Shown here: piece by piece, positions 49,526-58,819 of the stretch
How the letters are laid out: each line of letters starts with the position of its first letter
How positions within the stretch are numbered: the first letter of the stretch is position 1
NCBI GenBank assembly: GCA_045541915.1
Contig: JAZQJZ010000039.1
Location: forward strand, 33,740 to 97,739
Direction of reading: 5' to 3'
Length of the DNA stretch: 64,000 nucleotides
DNA from: RGIG5579 sp045541915
Lineage (GTDB): Bacteria > Bacillota > Clostridia > Oscillospirales > SIG627
Translations under genes and position numbers: made by a program
Notes under the pieces: generated by a model
What the model was told of the DNA's origin: nothing
The model's database searches: none
The model's input: the letters and a program-made list of their open reading frames with translations, nothing else

Positions 49526-49590
49526 ATATACCTCTGATCTGCTTACCTATTTTTAAGGCTACCATTTTTACTCCGAATTGATCTGCTCAA

Positions 49591-49619
49591 AGTATATCAT
49601 AACAGAAGAAACCATTCAA
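49591..49619 (-). promoter_or_regulatory. Promoter, near-copy of the defence-like operon promoter
   Basis: TTGAAT, 17-bp spacer, TATACT on the minus strand. The -35, the -10, the bases next to the -10 (TATGATATACT) and the flank ATTCAAGAT-GAA-CTG match 58820-58860. Confidence 0.6.
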
Positions 49620-49741
49620 GATAGAACCTGTGGACATAGCACATAAAAAATGAGGGTCTTTTCGGAAAAAAAGCGTTTCCCTATTTAATTTTTCAAAAAG
49701 ATATGGTAAAATAGAAAAAACATCTTTGATTTAAGGAGCTT

Positions 49742-50686
49742 ATGATGAAAATCAAATTGTTATCCTGGATCCTTTTATTCTCCCTTCTTTTCTGCGGCTG
49801 CGCCGGGGAAAGCGCGCTTCTTCCCACCGAAACCGAAACCGTTGAAACAAAAGAGACAGCTGTGGATTTGGTTACCACCGGAGAAGAAAAAAAGACGGAA
49901 GAAGTCCAGACCCAGCCCGCCACGGAAGAGCTTGTTACCCCGCCTGTCACAGAGGAAAAACCCATTGCCCTGCGCCTGACCGAGGAGGAAAAGGCTGCAA
50001 GAAACGCACGGCTGACCGAAGCCTTGAAGGGAAAGAGAGTTTCCTTTATCGGCGATAGCATTTCCACCTTCCAGGGATATTCCAACAATATAGAATATAA
50101 CGCCACCATCGGTAAAAATTCTGTTTATTATAAAAATGATCGAAATGGCTTTACCGATGTGAATGAAACCTGGTGGATGCAGACGGTGAAGGCTACGGGA
50201 ATGGAGCTTCTTGTGAACAACTCCTGGTCCGGCGACCGAGTGACCAACCGAGGCATCGCCCGCGCCAAGCAGCTGCACGACAATGACGGCGTCAAGCCCG
50301 ATGTGATCGTGGTATATCTTGGCATCAATGATTTCAGAACGGGTGTGACGGTCAGAGAATTCAAAACTGCCTATGACACCATGATCGGCGGTATGAAAGA
50401 GGCTTATCCCGAAGCAGATGTGTATCTCTGCGACTTTGTTTACAGTACCGGAAAAATGTCCAAGGAATCCATCCGTCCTATGGACGTAAAGAAGTTTAAT
50501 GAGGTGGTTTCCGAAATTGCCGCAAAGCATCAGGCAAGCCTGGTTGAGTTTTTCGACGGAACGGGCATTACCTGGAAAAATGTGGCAGAGCATATGGGAG
50601 ATCAGGTTCTCCATCCCAACTACAAGGGAATGGATGTAATGACCGAATGTGTCCTGGCTTCTCTTGCGGAAAATTACATCAAATAA
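49742..50686 (+). CDS. SGNH-hydrolase lipoprotein
   Basis: 314 residues. Lipoprotein signal with lipobox LFCGC (C20) and an acidic, Thr/Glu-rich linker to about residue 75. The GDSL/SGNH domain has block I VSFIGDSIS with the nucleophile S106, NSWSGDR (block II Gly region), block III YLGINDF (N196) and block V GDQVLHPN with the Asp-His pair (D287, H291). Such proteins deacylate carbohydrate or wall polymers at the surface. The two adjacent ATG codons (49742, 49745) follow AAGGAG. Monocistronic; two terminators in a row come after it. Substrate unknown. Confidence 0.9.
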   Translation: MMKIKLLSWILLFSLLFCGCAGESALLPTETETVETKETAVDLVTTGEEKKTEEVQTQPATEELVTPPVTEEKPIALRLTEEEKAARNARLTEALKGKRVSFIGDSISTFQGYSNNIEYNATIGKNSVYYKNDRNGFTDVNETWWMQTVKATGMELLVNNSWSGDRVTNRGIARAKQLHDNDGVKPDVIVVYLGINDFRTGVTVREFKTAYDTMIGGMKEAYPEADVYLCDFVYSTGKMSKESIRPMDVKKFNEVVSEIAAKHQASLVEFFDGTGITWKNVAEHMGDQVLHPNYKGMDVMTECVLASLAENYIK

Positions 50687-50744
50687 CCCCGAAAAATCTC
50701 TTGAAAGCGAAACAATCCCAAAGAGAGAAGGGTATGATCAAAAC

Positions 50745-50776
50745 AAGACACCCGGTTTTACCGGGTGCCTTTTTAT
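50745..50776 (+). terminator. First terminator after the SGNH gene
   Basis: ACACCCGG-TTTTA-CCGGGTG, then CCTTTTT. Confidence 0.8.
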
Positions 50777-50789
50777 CCCATAGTCAAAA

Positions 50790-50821
50790 AGAAAAGCCGC
50801 ACAAAGTGCGGCTTTTCTTTT
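50790..50821. terminator. Second terminator, shared with the defence-like operon
   Basis: AAAAGCCGCAC-AAA-GTGCGGCTTTTCTTTTT; A and T runs on both sides make it bidirectional. Confidence 0.88.
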
Positions 50822-50838
50822 TGATTCTGTTTTTTCCG

Positions 50839-52785
50839 TTAAACTCCGGGCGTATCGGACATCTCTCCGGCAGGGCATTTGGTTCCGTTATACAGGTAAT
50901 GGTAAATGCCCTTCAAAAGCTGACGGCAATAGATTCGACAGTAGCGGATCTCGTTCTCGCCATAGCCGTGACGGGAAAAGTGAGACACCTTGTTCCGATA
51001 TTGCTTCAACACTTGCAGCATATCAAACAGCTGATTGCATCCATTTGGCAAGATGCTGAAATAATTGCTGAACATAGGCTGATTGTGGTACTGCCAGTAA
51101 AAGCGGAAGATCTCTGCCTGATCCATCAGGCTAATGGGATCCAGGGATGCCATTTCGTTGTCCTGATCCCGAAGCCGTTCCGAGACAAATTGCATCGATG
51201 CCGCTGCGATCCGAATCGGCCTGGCATCCCAAAGGGACTGCCAGTTCTGTGCAGAGGGCTGGCTGCTATGCGGTACCTGTGACTGCAGACACTGGATGTT
51301 CCCGGCACTGTTCTTTTCCCAGATGGCATATTTTTCATCATTTTGCTGAGCATTGGGATTTGCATAGATGATCTGCTGAATATCGGGCTTGATTGACCGA
51401 TATTGACTGGCCAGATACTCGTCCCATTTGTTCGGATCCAAATTTTCGCTTTTACATACCCGCTGCATTTCTCTTTTGGTAATATCTCGCAGCGCATGGA
51501 CCAGACCGGTTAGCAAATCCCGGGGATCGTCCACCAGATCCAGGGGGATGATTCCCTTTTTTCCAATGGGTTGCCACGCTGCAAATAAGTAGTCGATAAA
51601 CAGAGAGGAAACCGTGATATAGGTCAGCCCCGCTTGTCTTTTTTCCATATCGGACATTACCCGTCCATCCGGGCGCAGCACGGGAAACTTATCATCATAG
51701 TCCTGAAATTCAAAAACCTTTCCTTGATAGGTATAAGGGCTGTTTTTTGCGGCCAATTGCAGATATCCCTTGGCAATACAGCGTTCCTTAATATCTTGAT
51801 AATCATCAAACTGTCCGAAATAGCATTTGATGATGTGGGAAAAGCTACGCATTTTTTTCTGTTCTTCTACTACCATAAAGAGAAGGATCTCATCAAAATA
51901 CTCTTGAAAACTATTCCGGCAGTAGGAAAACAGTCCCCGTATGGATTTTCTTGCTTCCCGACCGGTCTTTTGGTTGTTTTCAAACAATTCGTTGCCCATC
52001 AAGGTCAACAGATAGGGATTTCGGCCGCACACCCGCAGGAGCTCTTGCTTTTGGGCTTTCTCCTGCTCCTGTCCCAATAAAACCCCGTCAATGGAGATGC
52101 TTTCCTTCTCCATAATATCAAAGTATTCCTTCATTTCCGTATCGTCAAAGCCTCCCAGCAAAAAGGGAACAAAAGGATTGAAGGTGGGACGGTACCGGTA
52201 GAGGATGTTGCTCATTTGGGGGCGGGATGCTGTCACACAAACAACATTCAGATCCCTTTCCATCAGAAGCTCCAGGAACAGTTCGTATTCCTCCTGTGAC
52301 CATCCGGAGACCTTCTTGGTAACTGTAGCAAGGGGTTTCTCCTTGGCCACTAAAATCCGTTCAAATTCATCCAGAAGCAAGATGGTTCGCTTGCCGCTTT
52401 TTTTGATCTGAAGCAATTCTTTCCGCAAGGAATCTACCAGATGCTCTGCCTCCATATCATTGCTGACAGCGTCAGCGATGGGAAGCAAAGAGAAATCCTC
52501 ATCCGCCAATGCATCGATGATCGCTACCATATTATTGCCAAAATCACCCTCCACGAAGGACACCACCTTGGGACACAGATAGTCCTTATCCCGGCAAAGG
52601 ATCTCCCGGAGTTTCAGTAAAAATGAGGTCTTGCCGATATGTGGCAGTCCGAAAACCGATATGTGGTATGGCTTCGGTGCAGCGATCATTTCCCGGATCC
52701 GGGCCAATTGCCTTTGCCTTCCGATAAAGCCATCCCCTCGGGCGGGGCAGATGCTGAATTTAATGTAAGAAAAGGGATTTGACAT
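50839..52785 (-). CDS. AAA/STAND-type ATPase with a C-terminal HEPN-like motif (effector candidate)
   Basis: 648 residues. The N-terminal ATPase starts with FIGRQRQLARI, then Walker A FGLPHIGKTS (45-54) and Walker B ILLLDEFERI (D139, E140), and a sensor strand VVCVTASRP. This is the AAA_16/STAND-like layout. Helical and winged-helix-type regions follow (about 270-420). The last 90 residues are helical and contain QYRNKVSHF: R597-N598-x3-H602, the R-N/x(4)-H pattern of HEPN ribonucleases, in a long-helix context. It is the last gene of a tight operon, 3 bp after the small ATPase-like gene. Activation by the large sensor and RNA cleavage as output are inference; the exact family is not recognised. 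Confidence 0.7.
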   Translation of the reverse strand: MSNPFSYIKFSICPARGDGFIGRQRQLARIREMIAAPKPYHISVFGLPHIGKTSFLLKLREILCRDKDYLCPKVVSFVEGDFGNNMVAIIDALADEDFSLLPIADAVSNDMEAEHLVDSLRKELLQIKKSGKRTILLLDEFERILVAKEKPLATVTKKVSGWSQEEYELFLELLMERDLNVVCVTASRPQMSNILYRYRPTFNPFVPFLLGGFDDTEMKEYFDIMEKESISIDGVLLGQEQEKAQKQELLRVCGRNPYLLTLMGNELFENNQKTGREARKSIRGLFSYCRNSFQEYFDEILLFMVVEEQKKMRSFSHIIKCYFGQFDDYQDIKERCIAKGYLQLAAKNSPYTYQGKVFEFQDYDDKFPVLRPDGRVMSDMEKRQAGLTYITVSSLFIDYLFAAWQPIGKKGIIPLDLVDDPRDLLTGLVHALRDITKREMQRVCKSENLDPNKWDEYLASQYRSIKPDIQQIIYANPNAQQNDEKYAIWEKNSAGNIQCLQSQVPHSSQPSAQNWQSLWDARPIRIAAASMQFVSERLRDQDNEMASLDPISLMDQAEIFRFYWQYHNQPMFSNYFSILPNGCNQLFDMLQVLKQYRNKVSHFSRHGYGENEIRYCRIYCRQLLKGIYHYLYNGTKCPAGEMSDTPGV

Positions 52786-52788
52786 ACT

Positions 52789-53337
52789 TTAACAGTCCTC
52801 TTTCAGGGGATAAACCCGAAAAATATTATACAGTGGGGAAGAGCCCTCCGGCTTTTCACAGATCTGCGAGATGGGTGCATTGGACAGAATCACACACCCG
52901 GGGATCAGGCCGGTGTCGGCCAATTCCCGCAACCAGGCACAGTCACTGTCATCCCAACGATCACCGACCGCCTCAAAGTTCTTCAGGATCAGGCAGATCC
53001 AGGCCTTCTTTTCCTGAAAGGCGCTGAGCAATCTTCCCGTATGTCGGCGCAGAAGGCGGAGATTGAGTTCCTCAATGGCCGCATCTGCTACGTGACAGTT
53101 TTCCGGCTTATCATCCCGAAGCAACAGCTGCAGGATCAAATCCCGAACCAGATCGCTAAAGGTGGTGTATTGAGAAAGGTCCATCACAATCGCTTCCGGC
53201 TGAAAACGCATCTCCAGCTCTGATGCCACCTCCTCCAGCGGTTCCGACTCCGGACAATACAGATTGACCGTGATCTGAGCTCCTTTTTGAATTCCGTTCA
53301 GTAAATCCTTTGTGGCTTGGTTCATATTAAAACTCAT
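52789..53337 (-). CDS. Small P-loop-less ATPase-like protein of the defence-like operon
   Basis: 182 residues, family not recognised. No Walker A loop is present, but the order of strands resembles the core of its two ATPase neighbours: AIVMDLSQYTTFSDLVRDLILQ-like segment, then WICLILKNFEAV, where the others have ILLLDEFERI, then GCVILSNAPISQI, where the others have VVCVTASRP. It may be a degenerate AAA/STAND module acting as adaptor or regulator. The ATG at 53337 overlaps the stop of the 1819-residue gene by 11 bp and has AAAGGA ahead. Co-translated with both neighbours. Confidence 0.6.
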   Translation of the reverse strand: MSFNMNQATKDLLNGIQKGAQITVNLYCPESEPLEEVASELEMRFQPEAIVMDLSQYTTFSDLVRDLILQLLLRDDKPENCHVADAAIEELNLRLLRRHTGRLLSAFQEKKAWICLILKNFEAVGDRWDDSDCAWLRELADTGLIPGCVILSNAPISQICEKPEGSSPLYNIFRVYPLKEDC

Positions 53338-56300
53338 AACTATCATCCTTTCGGTTTATACGGGATTGGATCTCATAATACAGGTCAATGGGAATGCTGA
53401 TGTTTCCACCGTCATCCTTGACCACAGTCCGATCAATGAGAACCTTCAGACACTCCTCGAATCTTTCTTCATTGGCAAAGACTCTTCGCAGATCATCGAT
53501 CCGACAGCTGTGAGTCTCCGGGAAGGCCTGCTCTACGATTCCCTCCAGAATTTTCAGGTTGATATCTCTCACATCGCCAAAACCGTCAATTCGCTTGTCT
53601 TTTTTCTCGTTGTAAGGATTGTAGAGAGAGTTGAAGTATACACTGATCACGTCCGGCTCGCTGCGGGCGATCTGATCCAATGTTTTTTGAATGGTAATGT
53701 CGTCAATGCGCACCAGATTTTTGGTGTTGAGCACATAGCGAACCAGAGCGTCACAGAATTTATGCAGCAAAAAGGCATTGCCTCGGGTCAATTCATAGAT
53801 CCGGTTGATGGTACGCTGCTTTTGATCCTGGGATCCCAGATAGGAAGGTACCGTAATGACGGTTTCCACGTATTTTTTGGTATCCTCCTTGGACAAATAC
53901 TTAACCTCCAGCCGGAAATCTGCCTTCTGCAGCATATTCACATCGTAGTCTGTCATCAACCGGACGGTATGCTCGCCGCCGGCCGTAATGATAATACAGC
54001 CGGACAGTCCGATAAAGTCCACAAAACTACGAAGGAAGCTTTCGTCGGTATCTCCGTTTTTGATCGCGTAGTAAATCGCGGTGAATTCATCCAGGGCCAG
54101 TACAATGGTTTTGGGGGCGATCTTTTGATGGAAAGAATTCATCACCCGGCCAAGGCTGTTCATCGTTTTCAACACGCCGCGCTGATTTTCCCATTGATCC
54201 AGATGCTCAGCCCAAAGACCCGCAATCACGGGATCCTGAATCTGGTCCATGGCGGCACAGATGCCCTCTACGGTGTTGGCCTCAAACTCTCTTCCCGCAC
54301 CGAACAGAGCATACACAGGAACCGCCTGTTCTCCGAATTCTTCTCCCCGGAGGGCTCGGTTGACCTCGTGGATTATGACCGTTTTGCCCACACGCCACTG
54401 GCCGTACAGTGCCACCCAGCGACCGTCACGCATCAGCCTGCGACTGCCCTTTTCCCCGGTAGAGACAGCACCAATGATGGCTGCCACCTCTTCCGATCGG
54501 TTTTTCAGGATCTCTGCTTTTGCCCGACCGGCGGGGCTTGTCATATCAATGTCGCCTTTGGAATTGAAGCCGAAGATATTGAGGATATCCAGCGACAGTT
54601 CCTGGCGCTGGCTTGCTGCACAGCTGACCGAAACCGTTTTTGTGACGGTTCCTTTCGTCTCTTTGAGTGTATATTTATCGTTGCGGAACTTCACTTCGGA
54701 AACATACTGATAGCTGATTTCCATATCCAGCATCATCTGCTCTGTTTCGGGATCCTCCGGCTTGACCCAGATCACAAAGCCGTGGTCAAAGCCGTCGCCG
54801 ATCAAATTTTTGCGGTTTTGAGAATCTGCCTTGTGGCCCAAGATCCTGATACCCGATGCTTGCTGGGCGCCTTTTCTGTTTCTCAGGGGCACAGTCACCT
54901 TCCATAAGCCGTCGGTCTCTCGCGTTGCTTGGACGCTGCCCACCTCAATAAAGGGGATAAAGTTGTCCAACAATCTGCTCCATTCCCGCTGGATCTGCAC
55001 GATCAGTCTGGCGCACATGGGCCAGATCAGATTCCAATCACAGACGGTGGGATTCATCTGAATGCTCTGGTGGTAGGTTTGCAAATTGCTGGCGTTGTCT
55101 CGCAGACAACCCATTCTGGCGCGGAAACCGTTTCGGGTGTTATACCCCTTTAAATCCTTCAGAACGTCAGTTACTTTTTTGGATACCTCCGCGCCGCAAT
55201 CACCGAACAATCGGATCCGACGCAGAGTTTCTTCGGCATACAGATCAAGGGAGAGTTTATCGTCCACCGGTTGTTGCAGCAAAGCGATGGCCTCGCGCAG
55301 CACCGTTTCCAGCTGTTCCATATCATCCCGTTCTGCTTGACTTTTGGTCAAAAAGCACAATTCCCGGATGTAGCGTTGGCGCAGGTCGCTGTTTTTAAAT
55401 CTGTTCAGCCAATTGCTAAGATCCAGCTTTCCGGTGGCCAGGATGATCAGACTGTCCAATGTGAAACGGGAACAGCTCGTTGCATCTCTGATTACCTCCG
55501 GCAACGGCTCCTCTTCCGAAAAGACCCGGGAGAAGGCGTTGTCCTGTTTCAGGGCGTCGTCAAAATAAAGCAGCAGGACATCTTCTGCATCCCGAGGATC
55601 CATGAGCATATCCAAAAAGGCCAGGTGCGCTCTGTAACGCGCGCGATAATCCGGAATGATTCTTAATTCCTCTTTTATCGCTTCCTTCAGAACCTCCTGC
55701 CACTCTCCTTCATTGGGGTTTTGCCGCAATGCGCGGGCCTTTGCCCAAAGGGGATTTAATTCGTTTTCGTCTGCTACATCAATTCGCCAACCAAGATAAG
55801 CGTGGATATCCACATTGCTTTCTTCGTTTTCCAGTTCAGCCGCAGTGTCTTTTTCAGCCGCAGTGTCTTTTCCTTCCAAAATCCGGTTTAAGCGGACGAC
55901 ATAGTTTTTGTAATTGTTCTTTTTGTTGGGATAAATGGTGCACAATTCATCCAGGAGCTTTTTCCACTCCTGATACAGCTTTCGAGCCTCTTCGATGCTC
56001 ACCTCCATGGTGAGGGTTGCCTGCTTCCACAGCACATCCAGCCGCAGACCGTATTGATCTGTGGAGTCAATGTGCTCGCGCAGCTTCAGAAGGCAGGAGA
56101 GCCATTTTTCGCGCACTTGGGGACTGCGGTTTTCCTTGTATTCCTTCATGCAGATGTTGTTCAATTGCTGGTAATAGAAGAAATCCTTTTCATTCTCTTG
56201 CGCGTAGTCCTCCAAAAGCTTCTCTGCTTCCTCAAGCTCGTTCTGTTGAAGGCACGTATGGATCTTGCCGGTGATGGTATCCGGTCTTTCCACGGGAGGA

Positions 56301-58786
56301 GCCACAGGCTTTACAGCCTTTTCCTGAGAAAATTGCTGGAACCACTCTTTTGGATGGCGGCCAAGCGCCTGCATAGCCACAGCGCAGGAATTGTTTTGCC
56401 ACGATTCCTTGCCGATCTGGTAGGTCACCAAACAAAGCTCCATTCGATTGGGATTTTCGCCGGGCTTTACTTCCTTATCAAAAAATGCTTTGTTTCTGGT
56501 AATATTGAAATAAAGATTCTCCGGGAATTTTTGCTTGTCTATCTCGTCCAGCGGGGTCAGAAATCCATAGGAAAAGTTTCCGGAGCCGCCAGGCTGATCG
56601 CAGAATTTCTCCACGTAGCCAAAATGCGCTTTCTCCGCCTGACCAAGATATTTTTCAATCACTCGCAGAAGGGGGATGCCGTTTTCAAACTGCAAGCTGT
56701 GAATTTCCACCTTGTGGTCTTTGTTTTCCATATTGTTCATTTTAAGGGGAATATCCGGATTCTGCGCCCGAAGATGGGACGGCGCAGTTGTGAGATGCTC
56801 TTCCTTCCGGTAATCATCCCCGGAGACCACCTGATAAGTGCCGTTTTGGTTTTCTGCCACCGCATAGCCCACTTCCCACTTTTCTGTCAGCGGCCGCACG
56901 CTGCTGGCCTGAAACCCTTTTTGTGACCGCTCCAGTCGGAAGCCTACCAGTTCTCCCGGCTCCAGCTTTGGCTCTTTTTCGGACTGCACTACGCTGATGT
57001 TGTAGAAAATACCGCCGCCGGCTTGAATGAAGCCGTAATTGGCAGTGGTATCATAGGGCAAAACCTTCCCCAGGCCCCAAACCTCTGCGATCTCATCATA
57101 GCGAAAGCTCCGTTCCTGACCGTCAGAAAAGGAAACGGTCAAAAACAGCTGTTCGATCTGGTTGCTTTGGAGGTGACCGGAATACCGGTTGTTATTCTTG
57201 GTGATGATCACCACACGCTGGGTAAGCAGGGCATTCAAAACGGCAAATGCCTCGTGGTTGTATGCACAGATCTTGCCGTTTTCATCCAAATGGTAATCCT
57301 GATTCTTGGGACATTCTTCCAGAATGTCCAGCTTGTAAGCTTCGGGAAGCTGATCTGCCTCCGTTTGCTGTGTGTTCAGATCCAGCCAATAATGCACCAG
57401 GTAGCAATTTTCCCTGGTGTCGATGGGTCTTCCCTTGTACTTTGCCAAATAACCGGCAAGACGAGCGAAAAGCTGATACGGGCATTTTTTTCCTCTGATA
57501 AACCGATGAGAGATAAAGGCTTTGCCCGAAGCCTTTTCATTTCCGTCAAAATAGCATAACAGTCCGTAGCCTTCTTGGATGGAATCGGAAGTGTTCTGAG
57601 GTGCCGAAAAGGGTTCTGCCTTTACCGCTCCGCTTGCATCCACTTGAATGCTGGCATAACGGTCTCTCTCATACTGCTCCAGGATCCTCATTGAGGTAAC
57701 CAGTCGATTTCCTTGCTTGTGGGGCCGATGATAGAACTGTACCACATAAAGATACTTGTGGGTGTCCACTTCATTGTTGCCCACAGCTTTCGGGAGGGCA
57801 TTGTTGGTAAAATAGTAAATCTTTTTCAGTTCGGCGCCGTGGGTATACTGCGGTTCAATAAAGCCATATCCTCTGGTGTTGCGGTAATCTGCGATGATGC
57901 CGTAGGCTTCCTTACGTTCATCAAATCGCTCCATATCCACATCCTTGGAAATGGTACCGAGGCTGTTTACTCCTACGGCAAAGTCCGCCATAAAGTTTCT
58001 CACAAAGGAATATTCTTCCGGCTTGCGCAAATAGCGGTGCCGGAACCGATAACCGCCGCAGGAATGCTTTGGCGAGGAGGAATCGCCTTCGGAACTGCAC
58101 ATGGGAGCCTGATAGCGAAATTGCTTGACTTCTTCATAAGGCAAGCGGCCACTGTATCCATCTGCCAGAACCACGCCCTTCTCCGTGGCACCGATCACCT
58201 GCGAATCGATCTTCTGCCCGTTCTGCAAAAAGACAGTAACGCTACTTCCCAGATCGGGACAGACGGTAATATCGGTAATTTCCTCCGGCACAAAGGGAAT
58301 GGGGCCATTGATGGTTTCCAGTTGGTCGTCCTTCAGGGTAGCACAAAAATAGGGGCCGTCCTGTATCCGATAAAGAAAAGGACCGCTTTCCAGTAGCTCC
58401 CGCTGAAACGCATGGGCCGACCGGACAACGCGCAGATCCCGGATACCAAACGTGCGCTCGTCCATATTGTAGTACAGGTGGCACACATACTCTATGATCT
58501 TTTCTCCATAGGAAAAGTCAGGGCCGACTTCCCGGATCAGCTCTTGGGGATCCAGCAAAAATTTATTGGGTGTTGACAGCTTTCCGCCTTTGATCGTATA
58601 GTCGCTCATGTCCAGCTTGTTCCAGTAAAAAACATCCCGAACCTGTGCCAAATCTACCTGTGTGTTGCCGATTGTCAGAACTTCGTTTCCGGCACTGTCC
58701 AGGACACCCTTCAGGATGTCGCCATTGTCCAGCTCTACCCAAACGTCCTTGTCAAGATATAAATTGATGTTTTGATCAAAACTCAT
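53327..58786 (-). CDS. Giant LSm-like/cold-shock-like/AAA ATPase protein (sensor candidate)
   Basis: 1819 residues. N-terminal half: Sm-like small beta-barrel repeats (14-52 VWVELDNGDILKGVL; 181-224 VTVFLQNGQKIDSQVIG; 523-570 VVIITKNNNRYSGHL) alternating with cold-shock-like barrels (296-345 YGIIADYRNTRGYGFIEP; 405-430; 572-632 GKVLPYDTTANYGFIQ; 720-810), so RNA or single-stranded DNA binding is likely. Then alpha-helical TPR-like repeats (835-1240), a beta-sandwich (1282-1395), and an AAA ATPase: Walker A GQWRVGKTV (1462-1470), Walker B IVLALDEF (1561-1568), with a winged-helix-like end. The ATG at 58786 has GGGAG ahead. An in-frame 18-bp duplication gives DTAAEKDTAAE near 975. First gene of the operon. 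Confidence 0.75.
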   Translation of the reverse strand: MSFDQNINLYLDKDVWVELDNGDILKGVLDSAGNEVLTIGNTQVDLAQVRDVFYWNKLDMSDYTIKGGKLSTPNKFLLDPQELIREVGPDFSYGEKIIEYVCHLYYNMDERTFGIRDLRVVRSAHAFQRELLESGPFLYRIQDGPYFCATLKDDQLETINGPIPFVPEEITDITVCPDLGSSVTVFLQNGQKIDSQVIGATEKGVVLADGYSGRLPYEEVKQFRYQAPMCSSEGDSSSPKHSCGGYRFRHRYLRKPEEYSFVRNFMADFAVGVNSLGTISKDVDMERFDERKEAYGIIADYRNTRGYGFIEPQYTHGAELKKIYYFTNNALPKAVGNNEVDTHKYLYVVQFYHRPHKQGNRLVTSMRILEQYERDRYASIQVDASGAVKAEPFSAPQNTSDSIQEGYGLLCYFDGNEKASGKAFISHRFIRGKKCPYQLFARLAGYLAKYKGRPIDTRENCYLVHYWLDLNTQQTEADQLPEAYKLDILEECPKNQDYHLDENGKICAYNHEAFAVLNALLTQRVVIITKNNNRYSGHLQSNQIEQLFLTVSFSDGQERSFRYDEIAEVWGLGKVLPYDTTANYGFIQAGGGIFYNISVVQSEKEPKLEPGELVGFRLERSQKGFQASSVRPLTEKWEVGYAVAENQNGTYQVVSGDDYRKEEHLTTAPSHLRAQNPDIPLKMNNMENKDHKVEIHSLQFENGIPLLRVIEKYLGQAEKAHFGYVEKFCDQPGGSGNFSYGFLTPLDEIDKQKFPENLYFNITRNKAFFDKEVKPGENPNRMELCLVTYQIGKESWQNNSCAVAMQALGRHPKEWFQQFSQEKAVKPVAPPVERPDTITGKIHTCLQQNELEEAEKLLEDYAQENEKDFFYYQQLNNICMKEYKENRSPQVREKWLSCLLKLREHIDSTDQYGLRLDVLWKQATLTMEVSIEEARKLYQEWKKLLDELCTIYPNKKNNYKNYVVRLNRILEGKDTAAEKDTAAELENEESNVDIHAYLGWRIDVADENELNPLWAKARALRQNPNEGEWQEVLKEAIKEELRIIPDYRARYRAHLAFLDMLMDPRDAEDVLLLYFDDALKQDNAFSRVFSEEEPLPEVIRDATSCSRFTLDSLIILATGKLDLSNWLNRFKNSDLRQRYIRELCFLTKSQAERDDMEQLETVLREAIALLQQPVDDKLSLDLYAEETLRRIRLFGDCGAEVSKKVTDVLKDLKGYNTRNGFRARMGCLRDNASNLQTYHQSIQMNPTVCDWNLIWPMCARLIVQIQREWSRLLDNFIPFIEVGSVQATRETDGLWKVTVPLRNRKGAQQASGIRILGHKADSQNRKNLIGDGFDHGFVIWVKPEDPETEQMMLDMEISYQYVSEVKFRNDKYTLKETKGTVTKTVSVSCAASQRQELSLDILNIFGFNSKGDIDMTSPAGRAKAEILKNRSEEVAAIIGAVSTGEKGSRRLMRDGRWVALYGQWRVGKTVIIHEVNRALRGEEFGEQAVPVYALFGAGREFEANTVEGICAAMDQIQDPVIAGLWAEHLDQWENQRGVLKTMNSLGRVMNSFHQKIAPKTIVLALDEFTAIYYAIKNGDTDESFLRSFVDFIGLSGCIIITAGGEHTVRLMTDYDVNMLQKADFRLEVKYLSKEDTKKYVETVITVPSYLGSQDQKQRTINRIYELTRGNAFLLHKFCDALVRYVLNTKNLVRIDDITIQKTLDQIARSEPDVISVYFNSLYNPYNEKKDKRIDGFGDVRDINLKILEGIVEQAFPETHSCRIDDLRRVFANEERFEECLKVLIDRTVVKDDGGNISIPIDLYYEIQSRINRKDDSYEF
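55835..55870. repeat. 18-bp tandem duplication inside the giant gene
   Basis: TTCAGCCGCAGTGTCTTT occurs twice head to tail, in frame, in an acidic linker. Confidence 0.85.
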
Positions 58787-58819
58787 AAATTCATCTCCCA
58801 AAAGTTGTTTCCTATGTAC

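Noticed and set aside
53312..54907. 531-codon open frame antisense to the 3' part of the giant gene
   Set aside because: Mirrors the conserved AAA ATPase region; no start signal and no family resemblance.
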